From the NCBI RefSeq assembly GCF_017848645.1, contig NZ_JAFEIF010000011.1, positions 1-64,000 on the forward strand: a DNA stretch of 64,000 nt, read 5' to 3'. Shown here piece after piece: positions 27,207 through 35,569 of the stretch. The DNA comes from Limnohabitans sp. (lineage in GTDB: Bacteria > Pseudomonadota > Gammaproteobacteria > Burkholderiales > Burkholderiaceae_C). A model generated the notes under the pieces. That model worked only from the letters and a program-made list of their open reading frames with translations. It ran no database searches and had not been told where the DNA came from. Within the stretch, counting starts at the first letter, position 1; every line of letters begins with the position of its first letter. The translations under genes and the position numbers were made by a program.

Positions 27207-28433
27207 ATGCGGCACAACCCGGCGCTGCGTGACGGCCACCAAATCCGCCTCATTGAAGGGGGGCAGGATTACTTTGAAACACTGGTGGCTGCGCTCGACC
27301 AGGCCCGCTCGCACGTGCTGCTGGAAACCTATATTTTCGACGTCCATGGTGCAGCCGTGCGGGTGGCCGAGGCGCTGGAGCGGGCGGCCTTGCGTGGTGT
27401 GCGGGTGTGGTTGGTGGTTGACGGCGTGGGCACCCCCCAGTTGCCCGAGGTCTGGCGCACGCGCTTTGCCCAGGCGGGGGTCGATTGGCGGGTGTATGCG
27501 CCTTTGGGCACCTTGGGCCTGCTCATTCCCAGCCGCTGGCGGCGGCTGCACCGCAAGCTGTGCGTGGTGGACGGGCACACGGCCTTTTGTGGCGGCATCA
27601 ACATTCTGGACGACTGGTACGACCCGCACCACGGCAGCCTGGCCCAGCCCCGGCTGGATTTTGCAGTCGGCGCGCAAGGCGAGCTGGTGGGCCATATCCA
27701 AGACAGCATGACGCAGTTGTGGTGGCGCTTGCAGGGCGCACAGCACGCCCGCGAACGCAAAATTGCGCAATCCCTGCGCTCCTTCAAAACCGCAGGCCTG
27801 CCCCTGCCCTGGAAGCAGCCGCTGCCCCTGCCCGACGGCTCGCCGCCGCCCAGCAGAGCGGCTTTGCTGCTGCGCGACAACGTGTTGCACCGCAGCCAGA
27901 TCGAGCGCGCTTACCTCAAAGCCATTGGCATGGCCCGCCACGAGGTCTTGATCGCCAACGCCTATTTTTTGCCGGGTCGCAGATTGCGCCAGGCCTTGGT
28001 GCATGCGGCCCAGAGGGGCGTGCGCGTGCGCTTGCTGCTGCAAGGGCGTTATGAATACTTCATGCAATACCATGCAGCCCGCCCGGTCTATGGCACCTTG
28101 TTGGCGGCCGGGGTGGAAATCTACGAATACGACGCGAGTTTTTTGCACGCCAAAGTGGCTGTGGTGGACCCCGACAACGAGCGCCCTTGGGCCACTGTGG
28201 GCTCGTCCAACCTGGACCCCTTGAGCTTGCTGCTGGCGCGAGAGGCTAACGTGGTGGTGGCGGACCGCTGGTTTGCGCAACAACTGCACCAACGTCTGAG
28301 TCAAGTGATGGCGTCGCAAAGTACGCCCGTGTCGGCCACTTTGGCCCAAAGGCGTTGGCACCAGCGCTTGCGTGACCGCCTGGCGTTTGGCCTGATGCGT
28401 TTGGCGCTTTTCCTCACTGGCCACCGGTATTGA
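27207..28433 (+). CDS. clsB: Cardiolipin synthase B-type phospholipase D protein
   Basis: A phospholipase-D-superfamily enzyme making cardiolipin from two phosphatidylglycerols, or from PG plus PE. The 408 residues carry two HKD motifs: HRKLCVVDGHTAFCGG near residue 115 and HAKVAVVDPDNERPWATVGS near 313. There is no N-terminal membrane anchor, like ClsB rather than ClsA. The start ATG at 27207 lies 2 nt after the EEP gene, a conserved partner. The last ~20 residues are hydrophobic and may contact the membrane. Confidence 0.92.
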   Translation: MRHNPALRDGHQIRLIEGGQDYFETLVAALDQARSHVLLETYIFDVHGAAVRVAEALERAALRGVRVWLVVDGVGTPQLPEVWRTRFAQAGVDWRVYAPLGTLGLLIPSRWRRLHRKLCVVDGHTAFCGGINILDDWYDPHHGSLAQPRLDFAVGAQGELVGHIQDSMTQLWWRLQGAQHARERKIAQSLRSFKTAGLPLPWKQPLPLPDGSPPPSRAALLLRDNVLHRSQIERAYLKAIGMARHEVLIANAYFLPGRRLRQALVHAAQRGVRVRLLLQGRYEYFMQYHAARPVYGTLLAAGVEIYEYDASFLHAKVAVVDPDNERPWATVGSSNLDPLSLLLAREANVVVADRWFAQQLHQRLSQVMASQSTPVSATLAQRRWHQRLRDRLAFGLMRLALFLTGHRY

Positions 28434-28482
28434 AACGGGCAGGGGGCAAACCCCTGATCGCTGTGCGCCGATCAATCGCTGT

Positions 28483-28495
28483 TACGATCTTGCGC
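28483..28495 (+). promoter_or_regulatory. Candidate folE -10, 7 nt before ATG
   Basis: TACGAT at 28483-28488 is followed by seven bases and an ATG at 28496, with no Shine-Dalgarno sequence. It is one of several such arrangements in this window and suggests a leaderless folE transcript. Confidence 0.35.
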
Positions 28496-29230
28496 ATGTT
28501 AATGAATTCCCCAGACGCCATGACTGCTTCTGCTGCCACGCCCGAAGACGACGGCGTTCCTGTTTCCGTGAAGATCCGCGAGCGCATCAACGCCGCCCGC
28601 AAACGCTTCCACGCCAACGACAACATCGCCGAGTTCATTCAGCCCGGCGAGCTGGAAAAGCTGCTCGACGAAGTCACTGACAAGATGGCGGGCGTGCTCG
28701 ACAGCCTGGTGATCGACACGGTGAACGACCACAACACGGGCGATACTGCCCGCAGAGTGGCCAAGATGTACCTCAAGGAAGTGTTCAAGGGCCGCTATGT
28801 CGAAGGCCCCGAGATCACCGAATTCCCCAACGCCGAGCACCTCAACGAGCTGATGATCGTTGGCCCCATCACCGTGCGCAGCGCCTGCAGCCACCACTTT
28901 TGTCCCGTCATTGGCAAGATCTGGATCGGCGTGTTGCCCAACGAACACACCAACGTGATTGGCCTGTCCAAATATGCCCGTCTGGCCGAATGGATCATGG
29001 GGCGTCCACAAATCCAGGAAGAAGCCGTGGTGCAATTGGCCGACCTGATCCAGCGCAAAACCCAGCCCGACGGTTTGGCCATCGTCATGGAAGCGAGCCA
29101 CTACTGCATGGGCTGGCGCGGCGTGAAAGACATGGACAGCAAGATGATCAATTCGGTCATGCGCGGAGCGTTCCTCAAAGACGTCAACCTGCGCCGTGAA
29201 TTTCTGTCATTGATTCCCGGAAGGAACTGA
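28496..29230 (+). CDS. folE: GTP cyclohydrolase I (type IA)
   Basis: Converts GTP to 7,8-dihydroneopterin triphosphate, the entry step of folate and biopterin synthesis. The 244-residue protein has the zinc-binding CSHHFCP segment and the later Cys in EASHYCMGWRG, together the Cys-His-Cys zinc site of FolE1. Other family features are DTARRVAKMYLKEVF and VIGLSKYARL. The start is uncertain: ATGs at 28496, 28502 and 28520 are in frame. I chose 28496 because a -10-like TACGAT lies 7 nt upstream. The BLUF gene follows after only 3 bp. Confidence 0.95.
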   Translation: MLMNSPDAMTASAATPEDDGVPVSVKIRERINAARKRFHANDNIAEFIQPGELEKLLDEVTDKMAGVLDSLVIDTVNDHNTGDTARRVAKMYLKEVFKGRYVEGPEITEFPNAEHLNELMIVGPITVRSACSHHFCPVIGKIWIGVLPNEHTNVIGLSKYARLAEWIMGRPQIQEEAVVQLADLIQRKTQPDGLAIVMEASHYCMGWRGVKDMDSKMINSVMRGAFLKDVNLRREFLSLIPGRN

Positions 29231-29233
29231 ACC

Positions 29234-29656
29234 ATGTTGGTCCGCCTGCTTTACGCCAGCCGCACGGTCGATCCGCGGCCCGAGACGATTGAATCCATCC
29301 TGGCCCAGTCGCGCCAGTACAACCCGACCAGTGGCATCACCGGCATTCTTTGCTACGGCGGCGGCATTTTTTTGCAAGCCATTGAAGGCGGTCGCATCGC
29401 GGTGAGCGAGTTGTATGGTCACATCCAGAAAGACACCCGCCACAAGGATGTGGTGCTGCTGCATTACGAAGAAATTTCCGAGCGCCGCTTTGGTGGCTGG
29501 ACCATGGGCCAGGTCGATGCGTCGCGCGTGAACACCAACATCTTGCTCAAGTACTCCGAGCGGGCCGAGCTGGACCCGTACAACGTCTCGGGCAAAGTCT
29601 CTCTGGCCTTGCTCGAAGAGCTGATGGCCACGGCCTCCATCATCGGCCGGGCTTAA
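29234..29656 (+). CDS. Short BLUF-domain blue-light photoreceptor
   Basis: A 140-residue stand-alone BLUF protein using FAD to sense blue light. The photocycle residues are all present: Tyr7 (LLYAS), Asn30 (QYNPTSGITG), Gln48 (GIFLQAIEG) and a Trp/Met pair near 89-91 (GGWTMG). There is no output domain, so it would act by binding a partner, as PixD-type proteins do. The gap to folE is 3 bp with GGAAGGAA upstream of the ATG, so the two genes are almost certainly co-transcribed. An intrinsic terminator follows. Confidence 0.95.
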   Translation: MLVRLLYASRTVDPRPETIESILAQSRQYNPTSGITGILCYGGGIFLQAIEGGRIAVSELYGHIQKDTRHKDVVLLHYEEISERRFGGWTMGQVDASRVNTNILLKYSERAELDPYNVSGKVSLALLEELMATASIIGRA

Positions 29657-29674
29657 AACGCCCACTCACCCCTA

Positions 29675-29694
29675 AGCCCCGCAAGGGGCTTTTT
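29675..29694 (+). terminator. Intrinsic terminator after the BLUF gene
   Basis: AGCCCC-GCAA-GGGGCT (29675-29690) followed by TTTT, 18 bp after the BLUF stop and just before the next gene's ATG at 29702. Confidence 0.8.
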
Positions 29695-29701
29695 CACGCC
29701 C

Positions 29702-30580
29702 ATGCCCCTGAGTGCGCTTGCCCTGGTTGTTCTGGCTGGATTCATCCATGCCTGCTGGAACATCGCGGCCAAAAAGGCCGGGGGCGACGTGCGCTTTGTG
29801 GCTTTCACCTCGGTGGTGCTGATGGTGTTTTGGGCCCCGGTGGGCCTGTGGGTGGGCTGGCAGCAAGTGTCCGATTGGGGTCTGTTGGAGTGGAGCCTGG
29901 TGTTGGCCAGTGCCTTGCTGCACATCGTTTATTTCATTGTGCTGTTGCGCGGCTATCGAAAGGCCGACCTGACGGTGGTTTACCCGCTGGCCAGAGGCTC
30001 GGGGCCGCTGTTGTCGTCCATGGTGGCGATTTTTTTCCTGGGCGAGCAAATTTCTTCGCTGGGCCTCTTCGGCATTTTGGGGGTGGTGGGGGGGGTGTTT
30101 TTGATTGCGGGCGGCCCGGGTCTTTGGCAGGCCGCACAAGACCCTGAGAAGAAAGCGCGTGTGCGCACTGGCATTTTTTATGGCGGCGTCACGGGCCTGT
30201 TCATCGCCAGCTACACCGTGGTCGATGGCTATGCCGTCAAGGTGGCGCTGATGTCGCCCATCCTGGTGGATTATTTCGGCAATCTGGTGCGTTTGGTTTT
30301 CTTGTTGCCCACCTTGCTGCGCGACCGTCCGGTCGTTTGGGCGCTGTGGTTGCAGCAGCGGCGTTACGCCTTGGTCGTTGGCATTTTCAGCCCCGTGTCG
30401 TATGTGCTGGTGCTGTACGCGCTGCAGGTGGCGCCGCTGTCGCATGTGGCCCCGGCGCGTGAAGTGTCCATGCTGTTTGCCGCCTTGCTGGGGGGCCACC
30501 TGTTGGGCGAAAAAGACCGGGGTCCTCGCATTGCCGGGGCCGTGCTTATCGCTGCTGGCGTGATGGCCTTGGGGTGGTGA
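29702..30580 (+). CDS. EamA/DMT-family transporter
   Basis: A 292-residue inner-membrane protein with about ten hydrophobic helices in two halves, as in drug/metabolite transporters. Family features include the early GFIHACWNIAAKKAGGD, GYRKADLTVVYPLARGSGPLLSS-type loop near residue 85-105, and VAPLSHVAPAREVSML in the second half. The substrate is unknown; members export amino acids, purines or other metabolites. The ATG at 29702 lies 7 bp beyond a terminator, so it probably has its own promoter or depends on read-through. The DUF429 gene follows after 1 bp. Confidence 0.92.
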   Translation: MPLSALALVVLAGFIHACWNIAAKKAGGDVRFVAFTSVVLMVFWAPVGLWVGWQQVSDWGLLEWSLVLASALLHIVYFIVLLRGYRKADLTVVYPLARGSGPLLSSMVAIFFLGEQISSLGLFGILGVVGGVFLIAGGPGLWQAAQDPEKKARVRTGIFYGGVTGLFIASYTVVDGYAVKVALMSPILVDYFGNLVRLVFLLPTLLRDRPVVWALWLQQRRYALVVGIFSPVSYVLVLYALQVAPLSHVAPAREVSMLFAALLGGHLLGEKDRGPRIAGAVLIAAGVMALGW

Positions 30581-30581
30581 G

Positions 30582-31406
30582 ATGAACACGGTGTCCTTGA
30601 TCGGTTGTGATTTTTCCAGCAGCCCGAGCAAACGCAAACCCATCATGCTGGCCCTGGGTCAGGCCCGGCAGGGCAGGGTGCAGCTGCAAGCCCTGCAGAC
30701 ATTTGAAACGTTGAACGCTTTTGGCGACTGGCTGGCGCAGCCCGCCGACTGGGTGGGTGGTTTTGACTTGCCCTTTGGACTGCCGCGTGAACTGGTCGAG
30801 ACCCTGGGCTGGCCTACCGACTGGGCCGCCTGTATGGACCATTATTGCGCCTTGGATCGACCTCAAATTCGCGAGCAGTTTGCAGCGTTTTGCAATGCCC
30901 GCCCGGTGGGTGGCAAATTCGCCCACCGCGCCGCAGACCGACCTGCGGGCTCCAGCCCGTCCATGAAATGGGTCAACCCGCCCGTGGCCTACATGCTGCA
31001 TGCGGGCGTGCCCCTGTTGCGGCAAGCGGGTGTGCACCTGCCTGGCTTGCACTCAGGCGACGTGCGCCGTGTGGCGCTGGAGTCCTACCCCGGCTTGCTG
31101 GCGCGAGAGGTGCTGTGCAACCAGAGCTACAAAAGCGACGACAAAGCCAAACAAACCCCCGAGCGCCTGCTGGCCCGCCGCGAACTTCTGAGCGCGCTGG
31201 AGCGCGGCCAGACCCGCTTGGGCCTGCGCCTGGTGGCCAGCAACGCGCTGATGGGCCGCCTGGCTGACGACGCCAGCGGCGACGCCCTCGACGCCACCTT
31301 GTGCCTGATGCAAGCGGCCTGGGCGCAGCAGCAGCACGAGGCGGGGCATCCGCAATACGGCTTGCCGCCGTGTGATCCGCTGGAGGGGTGGATCGTCACG
31401 GCGTGA
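30582..31406 (+). CDS. DUF429 family protein
   Basis: A 274-residue cytoplasmic protein of the DUF429 family, an RNase H-like fold of uncertain activity. It starts with the strand LIGCDFSSSPSKRKP, and includes GGFDLPFGLPREL and a late acidic DDASGDALDATLCLMQAAW, the acidic positions expected of that fold. It is 1 bp after the DMT transporter, so the two are co-transcribed. I cannot assign a substrate. Confidence 0.85.
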   Translation: MNTVSLIGCDFSSSPSKRKPIMLALGQARQGRVQLQALQTFETLNAFGDWLAQPADWVGGFDLPFGLPRELVETLGWPTDWAACMDHYCALDRPQIREQFAAFCNARPVGGKFAHRAADRPAGSSPSMKWVNPPVAYMLHAGVPLLRQAGVHLPGLHSGDVRRVALESYPGLLAREVLCNQSYKSDDKAKQTPERLLARRELLSALERGQTRLGLRLVASNALMGRLADDASGDALDATLCLMQAAWAQQQHEAGHPQYGLPPCDPLEGWIVTA

Positions 31407-31553
31407 AGGGTTGCCATTGGTTGCCTTTGGTATTCTTTTGTTATGGCATCATGGGTCACGTCATGGGTCACAGGAGCCGCTGCCGATTGGCTGGTGGCCA
31501 AACAACCACGATGCACCATTTCATTCGTCCAAGCCAGACAAATCCACAGCACC

Positions 31554-32024
31554 ATGCACATCGAAATCGATGACCTGAGCCGGCCCCAAGTTCATGCGCT
31601 GCTGCGCGAGCACTTGGCCCACATGCATGCATTGAGTCCAGCCGAACAGGTATTCGCTTTGGACTTGAACCAGCTCAGGGCGCCCGACATCACCTTCTGG
31701 ACCCTTTGGGAAAACGATGAGTTGCTCGGTTGCGTGGCACTGAAGGCGTTGTCAGCCACGCATGGCGAAGTCAAGTCCATGCGCATAGCCGACCCACACC
31801 GTGGCCGTGGCGCTGGTCGTGCGTTGCTCGTTCAAGTGGTGGAAACGGCCATGCAACGCGGCTATCAAAAATTGAGCCTGGAAACAGGGACACATCCCGA
31901 ATTCATGCCCGCACAGCAGCTGTACCTGAGCATGGGTTTCAAGGCCTCAGGCCCGTTCGCAGATTACGAGGCCAACGCGCACAGTTTGTTCATGGAACTG
32001 GCGCTTGTGAATAGGGTCCTGTGA
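31554..32024 (+). CDS. GNAT-family N-acetyltransferase (first copy)
   Basis: A 156-residue GCN5-type acetyltransferase. The acetyl-CoA-binding P-loop-like motif is DPHRGRGAGRALL near residue 80, preceded by VKSMRI and followed by LSLETG and LYLSMGFKASG, the typical GNAT order. The arrangement resembles PhnO/YhbS-like enzymes, but the substrate is unknown. I chose the ATG at 31554 (MHIEIDDL); upstream in-frame codons from 31443 have no family support. The 147 bp before it contains a tandem CATGGGTCAC repeat and no gene. Confidence 0.9.
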   Translation: MHIEIDDLSRPQVHALLREHLAHMHALSPAEQVFALDLNQLRAPDITFWTLWENDELLGCVALKALSATHGEVKSMRIADPHRGRGAGRALLVQVVETAMQRGYQKLSLETGTHPEFMPAQQLYLSMGFKASGPFADYEANAHSLFMELALVNRVL

Positions 32025-32058
32025 GGCGAGAGGGATCGAATTGCAAGCTTGGTCACAA

Positions 32059-32084
32059 TTTTGAAATAAGTATGCGCTTCAAAA
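32059..32084. promoter_or_regulatory. Inverted repeat upstream of second GNAT gene
   Basis: TTTTGAA (32059-32065) and TTCAAAA (32078-32084) flank a 12-nt spacer in an AT-rich 178-bp gap between the two acetyltransferase genes. It could be an operator, or a weak stem-loop. Confidence 0.3.
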
Positions 32085-32202
32085 AATTAGCCTTGCACAC
32101 TGAAAAGCTGGTCAGCATTGACATGCTTCGACCCGTGGGTCACCGCCATTGCGCACGACGCCCTTCGATTTGAAGATTGAAGAGTTTTTCAATACGCCTG
32201 AC

Positions 32203-32751
32203 ATGCACACCATCATGCCAATAGCCCCACTCACCGCCGCACATGCCATGGCTTACAAGGCCTTGATGCTGCATGCCTACGAGCATGCGGCCGATTCATT
32301 CACCTCCACGCCTCAAGAGCGCGCATTGGAGCCGGACAGTTGGTGGCGCGGGCGCATCGATGATCCTTCAGGGTTGACATGGGTGTGGGGTGCTTTTGCC
32401 GAGGCTGAACTGGTGGGTACGGTGTCCGTGGAATACGCCGCAAAAACGAAAACACGCCACAAGGGCCTGATCGTGGCCATGTTTGTGCGTGAACATTTTC
32501 GCGGGCAAGGCCTGGCCCGCAAACTGATGCGTGCAGCTGTTGAGCATGGCATGGCACGCCAAGGCCTACGCGTTCTTCAGCTGGAAGTGACGCAAGGCAA
32601 TACCCATGCAGAACGGCTTTACCAAAGTCTGGGTTTTGAGCCTTTCGGGGTGGAGCCCATGGCTGTTTGGACGCCTGACGGATACCGATCCAAAGTTCAC
32701 ATGTGGTTGGATCTGGCGTCAATGGGCGCACGCAAGAATCAACCTTCTTGA
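32203..32751 (+). CDS. GNAT-family N-acetyltransferase (second copy)
   Basis: A 182-residue acetyltransferase unlike the first copy in detail. The acetyl-CoA motif is VREHFRGQGLARKLMRAA near residue 90-107, then LQLEVTQGNTHAERLYQSLGF, the usual strand-helix end. The N-terminus begins MHTIMPIAPL; the ATG at 32203 or 32215 could be the start, while the TTG at 32149 is unlikely. The substrate is unknown. The PNPOx-like gene follows after 10 bp. Confidence 0.88.
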   Translation: MHTIMPIAPLTAAHAMAYKALMLHAYEHAADSFTSTPQERALEPDSWWRGRIDDPSGLTWVWGAFAEAELVGTVSVEYAAKTKTRHKGLIVAMFVREHFRGQGLARKLMRAAVEHGMARQGLRVLQLEVTQGNTHAERLYQSLGFEPFGVEPMAVWTPDGYRSKVHMWLDLASMGARKNQPS

Positions 32752-32761
32752 ACAGACCCCC

Positions 32762-33244
32762 ATGAAGACCAAGACGCCCATCTTGTCCACGGCTGTCCGA
32801 GAATCCGCCCGCAGCAGCGTCTTGTGCTGGCTGGCCACGGTCGATGCCGACGGGCAGCCCCATGTCTCGCCTAAAGAGGTCTGGTCCATCGCGGATGACC
32901 AGCATGTGGTGGTGGCCCATATCGCATCGCCTGTGACGGCACGCAACATCTGCCAGCAGCCGCAGGTGTGCCTGAGCTTTGTTGATGTGTGGGTGCAAAA
33001 AGGCTTCAAGCTGTTGGGCACGGCGCAAGAGGTGCTTGCCGATGACCCCGTTTTTTTTGCTTGGGCAGCGCCGCTCTTGGCCATGGTGGGGCAGCGCTTT
33101 GTCATCCACAGTGTGCTGGTCATTCGCGTCACTTCCGTGGCTGCCATCGTGGCGCCCGGTTATCGGTTTTTTCCGGATGAAACCACCGAGGCCTCGCAAA
33201 TCGAAGCGGCCATGCGCACCTATGGGGTGCGGCCCATGGCCTGA
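32762..33244 (+). CDS. Pyridoxamine 5'-phosphate oxidase-like flavin-binding protein
   Basis: A 160-residue protein with a split-barrel FMN-binding fold of the PNPOx-like superfamily. The recognisable part is LCWLATVDADGQPHVSPKEVW near residues 21-42, with SPVTARNI and later GFKLLGTAQEV. Such proteins bind FMN, F420 or heme and often act as general reductases or as stress proteins. It is 10 bp downstream of the second GNAT gene. No partner is evident, and the specific reaction is unknown. Confidence 0.85.
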   Translation: MKTKTPILSTAVRESARSSVLCWLATVDADGQPHVSPKEVWSIADDQHVVVAHIASPVTARNICQQPQVCLSFVDVWVQKGFKLLGTAQEVLADDPVFFAWAAPLLAMVGQRFVIHSVLVIRVTSVAAIVAPGYRFFPDETTEASQIEAAMRTYGVRPMA

Positions 33245-33312
33245 GGTCGCCCGCAGGCACGTCGCCAGCGCGCCAGCCGTTACGATAGCCCACAACCATT
33301 CAGGAGATGCAG

Positions 33313-33711
33313 ATGACGACACAAGGCTTTGTGGTGACCCACGCCAAGGACGCGCAGTTTGACAAAGGGCTGCGTTCCTTTTTTGAATACCGCGATTTGG
33401 GCATGAAGGCGGCCACGGGCGGGCGGGTCACGGCCAGTGTGATCCGGGCGGCTGGGGGGCAAGAGTTTTCCAGCCAAGCGCATTTTCACAAGACGCAGTT
33501 CCAGTTGGTCTATGTGCTCAAGGGCTGGATCGAGTTCGAGTACGAAGGCCAGGGCGTGGTGCGTTTGGAGGCGGGTTCGTGCGTGCACCAGCCGCCTGAA
33601 ATTCGCCACCGCGAACTGGGCCACAGCCACGATGTGGAGTTGCTGGAGGTGGTGCTGCCCGCCGACTTTGACACCGTGACGGTGGACAGCGTCAACCCGA
33701 AAAAGGCTTGA
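33313..33711 (+). CDS. Cupin-domain protein
   Basis: A 132-residue small cupin. Motif 1 lies around HFHKTQFQLVYVLKGWIEFEYEG (residues 56-80) with metal-binding His, and motif 2 around AGSCVHQPPEIRHRE. I chose the ATG at 33313 because AGGAG ends 6 nt upstream; the ATG at 33307 would directly abut it. A TACGAT element about 30 nt further upstream is a possible -10. The function is unknown. The SbmA-like gene follows after 4 bp. Confidence 0.88.
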   Translation: MTTQGFVVTHAKDAQFDKGLRSFFEYRDLGMKAATGGRVTASVIRAAGGQEFSSQAHFHKTQFQLVYVLKGWIEFEYEGQGVVRLEAGSCVHQPPEIRHRELGHSHDVELLEVVLPADFDTVTVDSVNPKKA

Positions 33712-33715
33712 GCCG

Positions 33716-34672
33716 ATGTTCCGCAGTTTCTTTCTCTCCCGCCGTTGGGCCTTGTGGGCTTGGGGTGGCTTGTTGGTTTTGGTGGCGCTGGTGTTCATCA
33801 CCGTGCAGCAGACCGTCAAGCTGAACGCTTGGTATGGCGAGTTTTATGACCTGTTGCAAAAGCCTGAACAAGCCGGAGGACTGGAGAAGTTCTGGGGCTT
33901 CATGCTGCAGTTTGCGTGGATTGCTTTTCCGTTCATGTTGCTGCGCAGCATGGAGACGTATCTGGCCTCTCACTTCGCTTTTCGTTGGCGTCAGGCGTTG
34001 ACCGAGGTCTACCTGCCGCGCTGGAAGGCCACCGATGCCACGGTGGAGGGTGCGTCGCAGCGCATACAGGAGGACTGCATGCGCTTTGCCCGCCAGACCG
34101 AAAACCTGGGCCTGGGCTTGGTGCGTGCGCTGCTCACGCTGGTGTCGTTCATTCCGATTTTGTGGGCTTTGTCCGCGGGCATGGCGATTGCCTGGCTGCA
34201 GTTTGAGGGCTCGCTGTTTTGGGTGGCGCTGGTCACGGCCGTGGGCGGCACAGTCATTTCATGGTTTGTGGGCATCCGTTTGCCGGGGCTGGAATACAAC
34301 AACCAGAAAACCGAGGCTGCCCTGCGCAAGGACCTGGTGTTTGCCGAGGACGAGCGCAGCCGCATGGATTTGCCCACGGTGTTGGAGTTGTTCATGGGGG
34401 TGCGGCTGAACAATTTTCGATTGTTCAACCACTACGCTTACTTTCACCTGTGGAGCAATTTGTACAGTCAGATGATGGTTATTTTTCCTTTCCTGCTCAT
34501 GGGGCCTTCCTTGTTCACGGGTTTGATCACCTTGGGGGTGATTCAGCAGGTGAGCAATGCCTTTGGCAAGGTCAACGACGCGTTTTCTTACCTGATTGAG
34601 CGCTGGACCGACATCACGGAGCTGCGCTCGATCTACAAACGCTTGTCGGAGTTTGAAAAGGCGTTGGCTTAG
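33716..34672 (+). CDS. SbmA/BacA-like peptide-transport family membrane protein
   Basis: A 318-residue inner-membrane protein of the SbmA/BacA family, which takes up peptide antibiotics and other peptides with the proton gradient. The family start is FFLSRRWALWAWGG, then LNAWYGEFYDLLQ, WRQALTEVYLPRW, RIQEDCMRFARQTE, and GLEYNNQKTEAALRKDLVF, all typical. E. coli SbmA is 406 residues, so this is a shorter member. It has about six membrane spans. It probably sits in an operon with the upstream cupin gene. Confidence 0.92.
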   Translation: MFRSFFLSRRWALWAWGGLLVLVALVFITVQQTVKLNAWYGEFYDLLQKPEQAGGLEKFWGFMLQFAWIAFPFMLLRSMETYLASHFAFRWRQALTEVYLPRWKATDATVEGASQRIQEDCMRFARQTENLGLGLVRALLTLVSFIPILWALSAGMAIAWLQFEGSLFWVALVTAVGGTVISWFVGIRLPGLEYNNQKTEAALRKDLVFAEDERSRMDLPTVLELFMGVRLNNFRLFNHYAYFHLWSNLYSQMMVIFPFLLMGPSLFTGLITLGVIQQVSNAFGKVNDAFSYLIERWTDITELRSIYKRLSEFEKALA

Positions 34673-34769
34673 ACCCACGTTCAGCGCGCACTTGTGGACT
34701 CTTTTGTTTTCATTTTTGGCTTGCATGGGTACACTTGAAGACCGTTTCAACCTTCATGGCAGGTCTTAC

Positions 34770-35519
34770 ATGCAATCCGCTTCACGCTTTTTTCGCCATA
34801 CCTCCCTGGTTCAGGGCATGCAGCACGCCACGCTGATCTGTGCCGTGGGGGGTGTGCTGGCCTGGGCCACGCCTGTTGGGGCGCAAACCGGCTGGCGCTC
34901 CGTCGCGCCTGCATCGTCTGGCCCCGCTGTGGTGGTGACGCCAATTCCGGAGGCCGTTGCGCCCGAGCCCCAGGCCCAGGCCCAGGCCCAAGCCCCGGCT
35001 GAAGGCGGTTTACAAATGTTTGGTGTGACCTTGAGCACGGCCACACGTGCCGACATGCGTCAAGCCATCCGAAATGAGGGCTTGAAGCCCCAGCGTGAGG
35101 ACGATGCCTTCCAGGAAGACATTTACGAAGCCCTCAACTGGATGCCTGGTTTGCTTCAGATGAAATTCAGTTATGCCTCACAGGGACAAAGGCTGGCGCG
35201 GGTGGACTACGTGTTCATGACCTTCTCTGACAACGCGCATGTGGAGGATGTGAAACTGCGCATCGAGGGCCGTTTTGGTCGACCCCAGCGTGTCACGGGC
35301 CGTGAGCAAAGCGGACCGTATCAAGCGGTTTGGCGCTTGCCAGACCAGATGGAAATCTTCGTGGCGCGTGAATGGCCCCAAAAAACCACCCAACTGCGCT
35401 TCACCAACCTGCCCGTTTGGGCTCAGATGCGGCCCGATTCGGTCCGCGAGGACGGTCAGGTGGTCCGGCGCGAGAGAAACCAGAACAACCAGGCTTTGCC
35501 CATGTGGGTGTCGCGCTGA
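34770..35519 (+). CDS. Secreted protein of unknown function
   Basis: A 249-residue protein with a signal peptide (hydrophobic core near residues 20-36, cleavage after VGAQ region), a Pro/Ala/Gln-rich linker containing QAQAQAQAPA, and a globular C-terminal domain from about residue 85 (LQMFGVTLSTATRADMRQAIRNEGLK). I recognise no catalytic motif. The linker repeat corresponds to a six-base DNA repeat (CAGGCC type) at about 34972-34998, whose length could vary in frame. I chose the ATG at 34770; the frame continues upstream without support. It follows the SbmA-like gene. Confidence 0.8.
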   Translation: MQSASRFFRHTSLVQGMQHATLICAVGGVLAWATPVGAQTGWRSVAPASSGPAVVVTPIPEAVAPEPQAQAQAQAPAEGGLQMFGVTLSTATRADMRQAIRNEGLKPQREDDAFQEDIYEALNWMPGLLQMKFSYASQGQRLARVDYVFMTFSDNAHVEDVKLRIEGRFGRPQRVTGREQSGPYQAVWRLPDQMEIFVAREWPQKTTQLRFTNLPVWAQMRPDSVREDGQVVRRERNQNNQALPMWVSR

Positions 35520-35569
35520 CATTGTTGATGGATAGGGTCAAAGCCATCACGCAGATGGCTTGAAAGCCC

